This document shows, piece by piece, positions 1 through 9,125 of a stretch of DNA of 64,000 nt. The stretch is taken from contig NZ_CP030038.1 of the NCBI RefSeq assembly GCF_015291725.1, forward strand, positions 5,011,001 through 5,075,000. The letters run 5' to 3'. Made by a program: the position numbers and the translations under genes. The notes under the pieces were generated by a model, which worked only from the letters and a program-made list of their open reading frames with translations, was not told where the DNA came from and searched no databases. Source of the stretch: Bradyrhizobium sp. CCBAU 51765. Lineage in GTDB: Bacteria; Pseudomonadota; Alphaproteobacteria; Rhizobiales; Xanthobacteraceae. Each line of letters starts with the position of its first letter. The first letter of the stretch is position 1.

Positions 1-260
1 TGGTCCTGCAGCTTCGTAAGCGCGGGATATCGAAGATCATTCTGGGTGGAATGCTGGCGAACATGTGCGTCGAGTCTCACCTTCGCGAACTCCTGGAGCA
101 AGGCTTCGAAGTCACGGTCGTGCGCGATGCGGTCGCGGGCCCGCGCCATCCCGACTGGGGCGACGGATACAAGGCCGCGTTGGTCAACTACCGATTTCTG
201 GCCCATGCCGTCCTGCGACGGCCGAAGTCGTTGCCGCGATGGACTGAGAACCGCGAGTGA
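1..260 (+). CDS. Isochorismatase-family cysteine hydrolase, C-terminal part
   Basis: The frame is open from the left edge of the window (codons from base 3), so the N-terminus lies outside. The visible part holds the family's nucleophile region, GGMLANMCVES, with the candidate catalytic Cys, followed by the typical strand and helix ending near VVRDAVAGPR. The family includes isochorismatase, nicotinamidase and related amidases; the substrate cannot be told from a fragment. The stop overlaps the GTG start of the downstream AraC-type gene in a GTGA arrangement, which implies translational coupling. Confidence 0.8.
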   Translation, partial: VLQLRKRGISKIILGGMLANMCVESHLRELLEQGFEVTVVRDAVAGPRHPDWGDGYKAALVNYRFLAHAVLRRPKSLPRWTENRE

Positions 261-895
261 ATCAGGAAGATACACCGGCCGGTCCAACTCCCGCCATCAC
301 GAGCATACCCCGTCCCGCCGGACGATCTGTCTCACGGCCATTGTCCCCGGGCGCGGAAACTGACCTTGTCGGCGACCTGCTCGCCGAGGCCCTCGCGCTG
401 CTCGAGCAGGACGTGGGGGCGGCAAGGCGGTGCATCGAGAGCGCCCGCTCGCTTGTTCGCGCTCCCGCATATGAGAACCGTCCGAAGAATTGCCGCCTCG
501 CCGACTGGCAGGTGCGACGCGCGCAGGACTTCATCTGCAATAATCTTGGCAGCAACTTGAGAATCGATGTGGTCGCCAGGCTTGTCCATCTCAGCTCCAG
601 CTATTTCTCGCGCGCCTTCAAATCTACGACGGGCATTTCCTATTCGGACTTCGTGGCACGCGCCCGGATTGACCTCGCCAAGCAGCTCCTGCTCACCACT
701 GAATTACCGATCTCCGAGGTGGCCTTGAACTGCGGGCTGGTCGATCAATCGCACCTGACACGGCTATTCAATCGCGTCGTCGGTTTGCCGCCCAACACTT
801 GGCGGCGCCGGGTCTTGGGTAACGCGCTCGTAGACCGCGTCATCGCCTGCGGAAGCACTCATCCAATTCTTCCGACGCACGTCATCGGAAGGTAA
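257..895 (+). CDS. AraC-family transcriptional regulator
   Basis: The protein has 212 aa. A double helix-turn-helix AraC domain covers roughly residues 80-185, with features such as RIDVVARLVHLSSSYFSRAF and the second helix pair around ISEVALNCGLVDQSHLTRLF. The first 75 residues are Pro/Ser-rich and show no recognisable ligand-binding domain, so this is a short, DNA-binding-only member. The GTG start overlaps the stop of the isochorismatase-like gene. A second isochorismatase-family gene follows 22 bp downstream, so it may control this small hydrolase cluster. The effector is unknown. Confidence 0.85.
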   Translation: MNQEDTPAGPTPAITSIPRPAGRSVSRPLSPGAETDLVGDLLAEALALLEQDVGAARRCIESARSLVRAPAYENRPKNCRLADWQVRRAQDFICNNLGSNLRIDVVARLVHLSSSYFSRAFKSTTGISYSDFVARARIDLAKQLLLTTELPISEVALNCGLVDQSHLTRLFNRVVGLPPNTWRRRVLGNALVDRVIACGSTHPILPTHVIGR

Positions 896-917
896 CACCA
901 GTGAAGGGAAACCCAGC

Positions 918-1493
918 ATGCACAAGAATGTCTTCACGCCTGCCAACGCGGCGATGCTTCTGATAGACCATCAAGTCGGAACGATGTCGTGGACCCACTC
1001 GCACGACATCAACCTGGTCAAGGCGAATGCGATCAAGCTCGCCAAGATCGCGGCCGGATCCGGCATCCCCGTCTTACTCACCGTCAGCATGGAAGATCAC
1101 GTTCAGGGCCCGTTGATCCCTGAGCTCAAGGAGATTTTGCCGGAGGCGTATGAGAAGCGGATCAAGCGCCCCGGAATAGTCAACGCGATGCATCACGAGG
1201 AATTCAACAGCGCGGTCAAAGCGCTCGGCCGCAAGAAGCTCATTGTCGCGGGTATCACCACCGAGATCTGCGTCCTGTTCCCGGTGCTTCAGATGATTGA
1301 CGAGGGGTACGAGGTTCAGGTTGCCGCTGACGCCTCCGCTTCTTACACGAAGTACGGCGACGACATCGCGCTGCGCCGCATGGAGAAAGCCGGAGCCACC
1401 ATCATCACGCACGATCAGTTGATTTCCGAGCTCGCGGTCGATTGGCGAACCCCGCTGGGCCAGAAGCTCTCCGGCATCCTCGCCTATCATTGA
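918..1493 (+). CDS. Isochorismatase-family hydrolase (YcaC-like)
   Basis: This 191-aa protein is full length for the cysteine-hydrolase superfamily. The likely catalytic triad is visible: Asp in LLIDHQVG (about residue 17), Lys in the YEKRIKRPG stretch and Cys in AGITTEICV (about residue 118). The spacing matches YcaC-type hydrolases, whose physiological substrate is unknown. The ATG is preceded by GAAGGGAAA, a fair ribosome-binding site. It lies just downstream of the AraC regulator and probably in the same transcript. Confidence 0.85.
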   Translation: MHKNVFTPANAAMLLIDHQVGTMSWTHSHDINLVKANAIKLAKIAAGSGIPVLLTVSMEDHVQGPLIPELKEILPEAYEKRIKRPGIVNAMHHEEFNSAVKALGRKKLIVAGITTEICVLFPVLQMIDEGYEVQVAADASASYTKYGDDIALRRMEKAGATIITHDQLISELAVDWRTPLGQKLSGILAYH

Positions 1494-1606
1494 CCCCGGG
1501 TGTCGAGGGCCATCGCATCGACCGAGTTGGACAGGGCGGCCATGCGATCGGCGCGCCCTATCCACTGACCGCCGTCACCCCGGACATGACGCCTCGATCA
1601 AGTTGC

Positions 1607-2095
1607 CTAGCGAGACAATTTGTCGACATTCCCCGCCGTGACCTCGAACGCATCGTCATCGAAGGGCTTCCGGTCGAGGAACCGGTACGTGTAGCTGCGT
1701 TTAGCGAAGCGCCAGCCGTCCGTCTGCCGGACGAATTCGTCATTATAGACAGCTAGGTTTTCGTAATAGGTGCTTTCGCCCCTGCCGTGTTCGCGGACCA
1801 CAAATCTAGCCGTTGCGCTATCGCCATCGAGCACCACGACGCCCGAATGCGTCATCTGCATGAAATAGCGCTCCATCTTATAGAGGCCTTCAAGCATGGC
1901 AACGATTGCCTCCCTTCCGCTGGCAGACAACGGAAGAGGTGGACCGATATTCCAGACGGCGCCGTCGGTTGCCCACAGTTGCGCGAAGGCGGCGATATCG
2001 CGCTCGTTGACAGCATCGCTGAAGCGGGCTGCGAGGCGGTGGATTTCTGCTTCATCCTCCAGCGCGCGCAGTCGCCTTTCGACGTCCCCGCTCAT
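1607..2095 (-). CDS. SnoaL/NTF2-like protein (162 aa)
   Basis: The layout is that of an NTF2-like alpha+beta barrel: an N-terminal helix (ALEDEAEIHRLAARFSDAVN), a DxxAFAQLWATDG motif, a central FMQMTHSGVVVLDGD strand pair and a C-terminal Trp-containing strand. Members of this fold act as isomerases, dehydratases or ligand-binding proteins, so no reaction is assigned. The start lies one base past the stop of the 129-aa NTF2-like gene upstream, so the two are coupled. Residual doubt concerns function, not the reading frame. Confidence 0.8.
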   Translation of the reverse strand: MSGDVERRLRALEDEAEIHRLAARFSDAVNERDIAAFAQLWATDGAVWNIGPPLPLSASGREAIVAMLEGLYKMERYFMQMTHSGVVVLDGDSATARFVVREHGRGESTYYENLAVYNDEFVRQTDGWRFAKRSYTYRFLDRKPFDDDAFEVTAGNVDKLSR

Positions 2096-2096
2096 C

Positions 2097-2486
2097 TTAC
2101 TCGGACGGGTCGAGCAGCACGTAAAGCTGCGTAATCTTGCCGTCCCGGAAGAGGGCGACGTCCGTGCCGGAAACAGGCGCGGGCTGTCCCTTGTCGTCGA
2201 CGGCGCGCCACCTCAACCGCCCCAGGCCGTGGTGACCGACGGCCCGCCCGGCCGGAGCGAAAGCCATTCCGGGCGGGAGCGTGTCGAGAAGAGCTCCAAC
2301 CGCGCTCGATATGGCGTCAAGCCCGGTCACGACGTGGCCCTCCTCGTAGAGAACGCCGTCTGACACCCAAAGCCGCTCGAGCGCCCGGCGCCGCGCGACC
2401 GCATCTCGTTGGCTGAACACCTGTGTTGCATTGGCCTTCAGGATCGTATCGTAGTCGACCTGAGCGGCTTCACTCTTGGAGCTCAT
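2097..2486 (-). CDS. NTF2-like protein (129 aa)
   Basis: A second small alpha+beta barrel protein. The pattern is FSQRDAVARRRALERLWVSDGVLYEEG (helix then the domain's Asp-containing turn), followed by strands ending in GTDVALFRDGKITQLYVLLD, typical of the nuclear transport factor 2 fold. An AAGGAA ribosome-binding site precedes the ATG. It sits between an alpha/beta hydrolase gene (upstream) and another NTF2-like gene (downstream) on the same strand, so the three probably form an operon. The substrate is unknown. Confidence 0.8.
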   Translation of the reverse strand: MSSKSEAAQVDYDTILKANATQVFSQRDAVARRRALERLWVSDGVLYEEGHVVTGLDAISSAVGALLDTLPPGMAFAPAGRAVGHHGLGRLRWRAVDDKGQPAPVSGTDVALFRDGKITQLYVLLDPSE

Positions 2487-2533
2487 GGGACTTTCCTTAA
2501 ATCAAGAAGCCATCGCGGACGGCGGCCGGGACG

Positions 2534-3367
2534 CTATTTCCGGATGAAGTTTAGAATATCTGCGTTCAACTCGTCGGCATGGGTCGTAAGCATGCCGTGC
2601 GGGTATCCTTTGTAGACCTTGAGTTCACCTTGCTTGAGCAGCTTGACGGAAAGTAGCGCGGAATCCGCGATAGGAACGACCTGGTCGTCGTCGCCATGCA
2701 TCACGAGCACCGGCACCTCGATCTGTTTCAAGTCGTCGGTAAAGTCGGTCTCGGACCAGACCTTGATGCAATCATAGTGCGGCTTTATCGCACCCATCAT
2801 GCTCTGTCGCCACCAGTTACGGATGGTGCCCTCCTGCACAGCGGCGCCAGGCCGGTTGAAACCGTAGAATGGCCCTTTCGCGATATCGAGATACAACTGG
2901 GCGCGATTGGCAGCAAGCGCCTGACGATAGCCGTTGAACAGTTCCATCGGCAGTCCACCCGGATTCTTGTCCGACTTCAGCATGACCGGCGGGATTGCGC
3001 CGACCAGAACCGCCTTCGATACCCGACCGGGCTTTGCGCGGGCAACATAGCGTGTGGCCTCACCACCGCCGGTTGAGTGGCCGATATGTACTGCCCCCCT
3101 GATATCCAGATGCTCGACGAGGGTTGCGACGTCGGTCGCGTAAGTGTCCATATCCGTACCGAACTCGGTTTGGGACGAGCGACCATGCCCCCGCCGATCA
3201 TGCGCGACTACCCGGTATCCTTGCGACAGGAAGAACATGAGCTGCGCGTCCCACTCGTCCGAACTCAACGGCCATCCGTGATGAAATACGATGGGCTGCG
3301 CGTCGCGCGATCCCCAGTCCTTGAAGAAGAGCTGGGCGCCGTCGCTCATGGTAACAAAGCCGGTCAT
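2534..3367 (-). CDS. Alpha/beta hydrolase, non-heme chloroperoxidase type
   Basis: The 277-aa protein has the usual length of this esterase/perhydrolase family. Visible elements are the oxyanion region VFHHGWPLSSDEW, the nucleophile elbow GHSTGGG (Ser about residue 98), the acid in VMHGDDDQVV and the His in YPHGMLTTH. These complete a Ser-Asp-His triad. Related enzymes hydrolyse esters and can catalyse peracid formation; the natural substrate is unclear. AAGGAA precedes the ATG. It is the first gene of the three-gene run shared with the two NTF2-like genes. Confidence 0.88.
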   Translation of the reverse strand: MTGFVTMSDGAQLFFKDWGSRDAQPIVFHHGWPLSSDEWDAQLMFFLSQGYRVVAHDRRGHGRSSQTEFGTDMDTYATDVATLVEHLDIRGAVHIGHSTGGGEATRYVARAKPGRVSKAVLVGAIPPVMLKSDKNPGGLPMELFNGYRQALAANRAQLYLDIAKGPFYGFNRPGAAVQEGTIRNWWRQSMMGAIKPHYDCIKVWSETDFTDDLKQIEVPVLVMHGDDDQVVPIADSALLSVKLLKQGELKVYKGYPHGMLTTHADELNADILNFIRK

Positions 3368-3621
3368 GATTTTTCCTTTTCGTCGCTCTCAAGTGAGGGT
3401 CGCGACCAGTAGAGCAGTTGCGATCGCGCTTGAATGTAGAGTTCGACGACGGGTGATGGACCGCTCTGACCTCGGCGTATTGGAGCCTGGCTCCGTATTT
3501 GTATTTTGATGTCGCTGCGAGCCTGCTGCACACCTTGACGTATTGAAGTTGCCGCGAGTGAAGTACTAGATCGCATCGGCGAGCACCGGACCAATCCGGC
3601 TCAGCGTTCAGGACTGGACAA

Positions 3622-4143
3622 ATGTCTGATAGTACCACGCGCCGAGGCTACAAGCACGGCGCCCTCGACACACCCTCGGACCTCGGCACAAATGCCGTAG
3701 CAGCTATCGCAGCTGCGCTGACGACGCTGCTCGCCGATGTGCTCACTCTTTTTCTCAAGACCAAGAATTTCCATTGGCACATGTCGGGGTCGAACTTCCG
3801 GGACTACCATCTGCTTCTTGACGAACAGGCTGATCAGCTTTTCGCCATGACGGACGAGATCGCCGAGCGCGCCCGCAAGATCGGCGGCACGACGCTGCGT
3901 TCGATCGGCCACGCATCGCGCCTGCGGCGCATTGCGGACAACGACGCGGACTTTGTTGCGCCGGGCGACATGCTGGCCGAACTGCGGGAAGACAACAAAC
4001 AGCTGATCGTCTTCATGCGGGAGACGCACCAGCTTTGTGACAAGCGCGGTGACGTCGCCACCGCCAGCCTGCTGGAAAACGGGATAGATGAGGCCGAACG
4101 CAGGCTCTGGTTTCTGTTCGAAACGACGCGACTGGCAAGGTGA
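3622..4143 (+). CDS. dps: Dps-family DNA-protection ferritin
   Basis: The protein has 173 aa, normal for Dps. The intersubunit ferroxidase signature is present: NFHWHMSG, then YHLLLDEQADQLF with the expected His, Asp and Glu ligands, followed by the AERARKIGG helix. Dps forms 12-subunit shells that oxidise and store iron and protect DNA from peroxide. The gene stands alone between the chloroperoxidase-like cluster on the opposite strand and a glutathione S-transferase, which suits an oxidative-stress neighbourhood. Confidence 0.92.
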   Translation: MSDSTTRRGYKHGALDTPSDLGTNAVAAIAAALTTLLADVLTLFLKTKNFHWHMSGSNFRDYHLLLDEQADQLFAMTDEIAERARKIGGTTLRSIGHASRLRRIADNDADFVAPGDMLAELREDNKQLIVFMRETHQLCDKRGDVATASLLENGIDEAERRLWFLFETTRLAR

Positions 4144-4430
4144 TGTCCCGGCAAAGACCAGCGGCTGCAGCCATTCGCGTGTGTCGGCTCCCCTTGCCTG
4201 GCTGTGACTGACGCGAAAGCGCGGAAGGCGGACCGGTGTGGAAGCGTGTCTAACATATGTGTTGGGCTGGGGCGCTGACACAGGTCTGCCGGACACTTAA
4301 GCCGCCGCCCAATAATTGCATTGGCAGCAATATTGAAGTGTCGAGATGGGTCGTTCCCAATGAGCGGATACCGGGCCAACCTCCACTCCGGATCGGGAAT
4401 TGACCCGGCCACGAATTCGGAAACACAACG

Positions 4431-5048
4431 ATGAAGCTCTACTATCATCCCATGTCGGGCCATTCGCACCGGGCACGGCTCTTCGTCTCTCTGCTCGGAG
4501 AGCCCTTCGACCTGATCGAGGTCGATCTGAAGTCGGGCGCGCACAAGGAGCCCGAATTTCTCGCGCTCAACCCTTTCGGCCAGGTGCCGGTGCTCGATGA
4601 CGACGGAATCGTCGTGTCCGATTCGAATGCCATCCTCGTTTATCTCGCCAAGAAATTCGATCGGAAGGACTGGCTTCCGGAGGATGCGAAGACCGCCGCG
4701 GAGGTTCAGCGTTGGCTTTCGGTTGCGGCCGGAGAAGTCGCGTACGGTCCGGCCGCGGCGCGGCTCATCACTGTGTTCGGGGCCAAATACAATCCCGAGG
4801 ACGTCATCGGCCGTGCTCACGTCCTGCTGAAACGGCTCGAAACTCACCTGACGGATACCGACTGGCTTGTCGGCAAACGACCGACGATCGCGGACGTGGC
4901 ACTTTACAGCTACGTCGCCCGCGCGCCGGAAGGCAACGTCGATCTGTCCGGCTACCCCAACGTGAAGGCGTTCCTGCGCCGTATCGAGGCGCTCCCGGGC
5001 TTCATTCCCTTCGTCGAGACACCGGTCGGCCTCTCGGCCGCTGCATAA
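4431..5048 (+). CDS. Glutathione S-transferase
   Basis: This 205-aa protein has an N-terminal thioredoxin-like domain (residues 1-75), including the glutathione-contact pattern NPFGQVPVLDDDG and the SNAILVYLA helix, and an all-helical C-terminal domain with the N-capping motif of GSTs (RPTIADVALYSYV). N-terminal Ser/Tyr candidates lie in MKLYYHPMSGHSHRAR. It is likely cytosolic and detoxifies electrophiles or peroxides. The ribosome-binding site is weak. A large flavin/iron-sulfur fusion enzyme starts 57 bp downstream. Confidence 0.9.
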   Translation: MKLYYHPMSGHSHRARLFVSLLGEPFDLIEVDLKSGAHKEPEFLALNPFGQVPVLDDDGIVVSDSNAILVYLAKKFDRKDWLPEDAKTAAEVQRWLSVAAGEVAYGPAAARLITVFGAKYNPEDVIGRAHVLLKRLETHLTDTDWLVGKRPTIADVALYSYVARAPEGNVDLSGYPNVKAFLRRIEALPGFIPFVETPVGLSAAA

Positions 5049-5105
5049 GAGGCGCAGCGGGCGCGTCTGCGGCGCGCCAGCCGTCGACTGGGGAGGAGCG
5101 ACAAG

Positions 5106-7178
5106 ATGAGCGGTCGGCGGTTGGCGAAACAAATCGAGGTCTGGCATCCCGGAGAAAGGGCGATCCAGGCGAAGATCGGCGTCGAAGATCGAATGGCTGT
5201 GGTCGGCCGGCGCGTGGTCCGGGACTACATGCCTGATCAGCACCGCGAGTTCTACGCCAAGCTGCCATTCGTCGTTCTCGGCAGCGTCGATCCGACAGGA
5301 GATGCATGGGCCACCTTTATAGAGGGAAGGCCGGGCTTCATGACGTCGTCCACCCAAAAAAGCCTCGATATCGCCGCGCGGCCCGATGACACCGATCCGG
5401 CAAGCATTGGAATGTCCGAGGGCAGCCCCGTCGGCCTGCTCGGGATTGAGATGCACACCCGGCGGCGAAACCGCATGAACGGCTTTCTCGGGATCAGCGA
5501 CAACGGCTTCAGGGTCGAGGTCGATCAGAGCTTCGGAAATTGCCCCCGCTACATCCAGCTGCGCGACGTCGCCTTCGACCATGAGCCGGGCCGGGCGTTT
5601 ACCGGTAGCGTCGAGGACATGCCCGAGCTGGATTCTGCCTCACGCGCAATGATCCGGGCGGCGGACGCCTTCTTCGTCGCATCCTATGTCGAGCGCGACG
5701 ACCGGCGTCAGGTCGACGTCTCCCATCGCGGAGGCAAGGCCGGCTTTGTACGCGTGGCCGAGGACGGAACGCTGACTATCCCCGATTTCGACGGAAACCT
5801 GTTCTTCGCGACGCTCGGCAATATTCTGGTAAACGGCAAAGCCGGACTTCTCTTCGTCGACTACAAGACCGGCGACATGGTGCAGATGACCGGCGACGCC
5901 GAAGTCCTGCTGGATTCCCCCGAGATTGCGGCGTTTCAGGGCGCCGAACGGCTATGGACGTTCCGCGCCCGCCGGGTGGTGCGCAGGCGTGGCGCTCTCG
6001 CCTTGCGCTGGACGTTCCAGCAGGACGGCTGGTCTCCGAGTTCGTTGATGACCGGCGATTGGACTCAGGCCGCCGATCGGCTCCGCGCGGCCGAGCTTGC
6101 GACTCGCTGGCGGCCGTTCAAGGTCACCAGGATCGTCGATGAAAGCCGTTCGATCCGCTCGTTTCACCTGCAGCCGGACGATGGCGCAGGGCTGCTTCCG
6201 CACGTTGCAGGCCAGCACCTGCCGATTCGGGTTGCGCTTCCGGGTACCGACAAACCTCTGCTGCGGACCTATACGCTGTCTGTGGCTCCCTCGGATGGCA
6301 TATACCGCATCAGCGTCAAGCGCGACGGCGCCGTTTCGAAACATCTCCACGAGAATGTCGGCGTGGGCGACATCATCGAGGCGCGGGCACCGGCCGGAGC
6401 GTTCGTGATCGATGCGGGCTCCAAGCGCCCTGCGGTCCTGCTGGCCGCCGGGATCGGCGTCACGCCGATCCTCGCGATGCTGCGCCACCTCGTCTATGAG
6501 GGCCTTCGCAAGCAGCGCGTTCGTCCCACGACCTTCTTCTACGCAGCGCGCTCGAAGCAGGACCGTCCCTTCGACGGGGAACTGGCTGAGCTCGTCGAAG
6601 CGGCGCAAGGCGCGGTGAAACTCGTTCGGGTGCTGAGCGACCCGTCCGATGCGCGGGAGCGCGTCGACTATGACGCGTCTGGCCGCATCGACATGGACCT
6701 TCTCACGCGATATCTGCAATTCAACGATTACGAATTCTATCTGTGTGGTCCGGCGCAGTTCACGCAAACAGTCTACGATGGACTGCGCGGATACAACATC
6801 GCAGACGGCAGGATCCATGCGGAGGCGTTTGGGCCCTCCTCTTTGAAGCGCACTGCCGATGCTACCGGCGAAGCCTCCGCGAGCCCTGCGCCTTCCTCCA
6901 AACCCGTCGCGGTCGCTTTCATGAATTCCTTGAAGGAAGCACGCTGGACACCTCAATCGGGGACTCTGCTCGATCTGGCGGAAGCGCGGGGACTATCGCC
7001 TGATTTCAGCTGCCGCGCCGGCACCTGCGGTACGTGCAAAACCAAGCTTATCGCGGGCGCGGTCGCTTATGTGAACCGGCCCACAGCGAAAATTGCACAC
7101 GACGAAGTCCTGATCTGTTGTGCGGTGCCTGCTGAGCAAACGGCGGATGCGGAGGATCGAATTCAGCTCGCCCTTTGA
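5106..7178 (+). CDS. PNPOx-like / FAD-NAD(P)H reductase / 2Fe-2S ferredoxin fusion
   Basis: The 690-aa protein has three parts. Residues about 1-230 resemble the split-barrel flavin-binding pyridoxamine-phosphate-oxidase family (FVVLGSVDPTGDAWATFIEG). Residues about 335-590 form a ferredoxin-reductase module with a flavin motif LRTYTLS and NAD(P) motif AAGIGVTPILAML. Residues about 610-690 hold a plant-type [2Fe-2S] domain with C-x4-C-x2-C and a distal C in VLICCAVP. This is a self-contained electron chain; similar proteins are annotated as FAD-binding oxidoreductases with no firm substrate. GGAGGAG precedes the ATG. Confidence 0.85.
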   Translation: MSGRRLAKQIEVWHPGERAIQAKIGVEDRMAVVGRRVVRDYMPDQHREFYAKLPFVVLGSVDPTGDAWATFIEGRPGFMTSSTQKSLDIAARPDDTDPASIGMSEGSPVGLLGIEMHTRRRNRMNGFLGISDNGFRVEVDQSFGNCPRYIQLRDVAFDHEPGRAFTGSVEDMPELDSASRAMIRAADAFFVASYVERDDRRQVDVSHRGGKAGFVRVAEDGTLTIPDFDGNLFFATLGNILVNGKAGLLFVDYKTGDMVQMTGDAEVLLDSPEIAAFQGAERLWTFRARRVVRRRGALALRWTFQQDGWSPSSLMTGDWTQAADRLRAAELATRWRPFKVTRIVDESRSIRSFHLQPDDGAGLLPHVAGQHLPIRVALPGTDKPLLRTYTLSVAPSDGIYRISVKRDGAVSKHLHENVGVGDIIEARAPAGAFVIDAGSKRPAVLLAAGIGVTPILAMLRHLVYEGLRKQRVRPTTFFYAARSKQDRPFDGELAELVEAAQGAVKLVRVLSDPSDARERVDYDASGRIDMDLLTRYLQFNDYEFYLCGPAQFTQTVYDGLRGYNIADGRIHAEAFGPSSLKRTADATGEASASPAPSSKPVAVAFMNSLKEARWTPQSGTLLDLAEARGLSPDFSCRAGTCGTCKTKLIAGAVAYVNRPTAKIAHDEVLICCAVPAEQTADAEDRIQLAL

Positions 7179-7237
7179 CGGCGGCGATCCTCAAATGTCC
7201 ATGATTACTGAACCGACTAACCCGAAGGAGAGTTGAA

Positions 7238-7702
7238 ATGTCTCGTCCCCCACTCCCGCCGTTCAACGAACAAACCGCGACCGAGAAGGTCCGGTTGGCC
7301 GAGGATGGCTGGAATAGCCGCGATCCCGCCAAGGTCGCCCTGGCCTATACGCTCGATACTCGTTGGCGCAATCGCGCGGAATTCGCCAACGGCCGTGAGG
7401 AAGCTCAGGCTTTTCTCACCCGCAAATGGAATAAGGAGCTCGACTATCGATTGATCAAGGAGCTCTGGACGTTTGCGGGCAATCGCATCGCAGTGCGCTT
7501 TGCCTATGAGTATCACGATGATAGCGGCCAGTGGTTTCGTGCCTACGGTAACGAGAACTGGGAGTTCGCGGAGGATGGGTTGATGCGCGCCCGTCACGCA
7601 AGCATCAACGAACATCCCATCGCCGAATCCGATCGAAAGTTTCGTTGGGTGCTTGGACGTCGTCCTGACGACCATCCGGGATTGAGCCATTTCGGCTTCT
7701 AA
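7238..7702 (+). CDS. DUF1348 / NTF2-like protein
   Basis: The 154-aa protein has the signature of the DUF1348 branch of the NTF2-like superfamily: GWNSRDPAKVALAYT near the N-terminus, RWRNR-type basic turn, REEAQAFLTRKWNKELDYRL, and ENWEFAEDGLMRARHASIN. Members are small cytosolic barrels of unknown reaction. AAGGAGAG precedes the ATG. It lies 59 bp after the fusion oxidoreductase and probably in its transcript. Confidence 0.85.
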   Translation: MSRPPLPPFNEQTATEKVRLAEDGWNSRDPAKVALAYTLDTRWRNRAEFANGREEAQAFLTRKWNKELDYRLIKELWTFAGNRIAVRFAYEYHDDSGQWFRAYGNENWEFAEDGLMRARHASINEHPIAESDRKFRWVLGRRPDDHPGLSHFGF

Positions 7703-7726
7703 TCAAGGAAAGCAGCGGAGTTGACC

Positions 7727-8059
7727 ATGCCCGGCTTCAACCTTGATGAGCGCGTCCGGCTGTCGATAGAGATGGCATTGACGGCTGAGGGCCATAGTTC
7801 TTTGCGGCAGCGCCAGGATGTGGAAGCAAGAGGGCTTGGAATGTCCGGCGCCGAAATCGACGCCGCGCGTCGGGGCCGCAGCTTCGACGCGTGGACGTCC
7901 ATCGCCCTGGCGCTCGCACGCGCGGCCTGCCAAGGCGATGATGCCGAGCTCAAGAACCATCGGGAAAAAGTGCTGAGCTCCGGTATTTCGGAGGTAACTT
8001 GTCAGGAAATCGAGGAATTTGCGGAGCGAGTTGCCTCACCGCACCTGAAGCCTGGCTGA
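7727..8059 (+). CDS. Small all-helical protein, possibly CMD/AhpD-like
   Basis: About 110 aa, mostly helical, with AEGHSSLRQRQDVEARGLGMSGAEIDAARRG followed by a long Ala-rich helix. The pattern (short helix, Gly-rich turn, GLGMSGAEIDAA) recalls carboxymuconolactone decarboxylase/AhpD-like proteins, but the redox CxxC of AhpD is absent. I chose the ATG at 7727 over the TTG six bases upstream because GGAG lies 6 nt before it. It follows the DUF1348 gene by 24 bp. The function is not known. Confidence 0.6.
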   Translation: MPGFNLDERVRLSIEMALTAEGHSSLRQRQDVEARGLGMSGAEIDAARRGRSFDAWTSIALALARAACQGDDAELKNHREKVLSSGISEVTCQEIEEFAERVASPHLKPG

Positions 8060-8207
8060 CGCCCCTCGCCCGATCTCGCTGGGGCGCTAGGCCTTTCATT
8101 TATCCCGTCACTCGGCTATGGGCCCTGGGGCAATTTTGCGAAGGTCTTCCCGCTCTTGTGGTGTTGGAGCTTCGGACAGAGAAGCGAGGTAGGTTGCAGG
8201 AGGACAA

Positions 8208-9017
8208 ATGGATCGCTGGCAGGCGATGCGCATCTTCACGAAAGTCGCGGAGAGTGAGAGCTTCGCGGAGGCGGCGCGCCACATGCACATGAGCGCGCCG
8301 GCTGTGACCCGTGCCGTCGCCGCGCTCGAAGAAGCGATCGGCGCTCGGCTCTTCGTCAGGACGACACGATCGGTGAAGCTGACGGAGGCGGGCGGCCGCT
8401 ATTTCGACGATTGTCGCCGCATTCTCTCGGACATCGACGAGGCGGAAGCAGCAGCCGCTGGCTCTTACGCCAAGCCGTCTGGGACGCTGGCGGTGACGGC
8501 ATCAGCCCTTTTTGGCCAGATGCACGTGCTCCCGATCATGACCGAATACCTCGACACCCACCCGACAATGTCGGCAAGAACGCTGTTCATAGACCGCCCC
8601 GTGAACATCATCGAAGAAGGCATCGACGTCGCCGTCCGCATCGGTCGATTGCCGGATTCCGGCTTCACGGCGATCAAAGTCGGTGAGGTTCGCCGTGTCA
8701 TCTGCGGCGCGCCGTCCTATTTCGAGAAGCACGGCATCCCGTCGACGCCGGCGGATCTGAAGGATCATCGTATCGTTGCGTCGACCAGTGCGTGGGCGTC
8801 ACCGGAATGGCGCTTCGCGGGCGACGAGCGCGTCACTCTCCGCCCTGCCCTGCAATGCAATACGAACGAAGCCGCAATTTCGACCGCGCTGTCGGGATGG
8901 GGCTTGACGAGGGTTTTGCACTACCAGGTCGGGCCGGCACTAATCGAAGGGCAATTAAAAATCGTGCTGGGCGACTACGAGGAGCCCCCCTTGCCGATCA
9001 ATATCCTACATCCTTAG
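8208..9017 (+). CDS. LysR-family transcriptional regulator
   Basis: The 269-aa protein has an N-terminal winged helix (residues 1-60) with AARHMHMSAPAVTRAVAALE and LFVRTTRSVKLTEAG, followed by a periplasmic-binding-like effector domain. The C-terminus (ending about PINILHP) is about 25-30 residues shorter than typical LysR proteins, so the last part of the effector domain may be trimmed. AGGAGG lies 8 nt before the ATG. The target is probably the preceding oxidoreductase/NTF2 cluster or itself, judged by proximity only. Confidence 0.85.
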   Translation: MDRWQAMRIFTKVAESESFAEAARHMHMSAPAVTRAVAALEEAIGARLFVRTTRSVKLTEAGGRYFDDCRRILSDIDEAEAAAAGSYAKPSGTLAVTASALFGQMHVLPIMTEYLDTHPTMSARTLFIDRPVNIIEEGIDVAVRIGRLPDSGFTAIKVGEVRRVICGAPSYFEKHGIPSTPADLKDHRIVASTSAWASPEWRFAGDERVTLRPALQCNTNEAAISTALSGWGLTRVLHYQVGPALIEGQLKIVLGDYEEPPLPINILHP

Positions 9018-9125
9018 GGGCGCCATGCGCCCGCCAAAGTGAGGGCTTTTCTCGATCTTGCCGTGTCACGCCTGCGCGCAAACCGCACGCTCAACTGACG
9101 CCTGCGGCGGTCAAAAAAAAGAGCC

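Noticed and set aside
3834..5582. A 582-codon minus-strand frame across dps and the GST gene
   Set aside because: It runs antisense to two clear genes and lacks any domain; GC-rich DNA often leaves such frames open.
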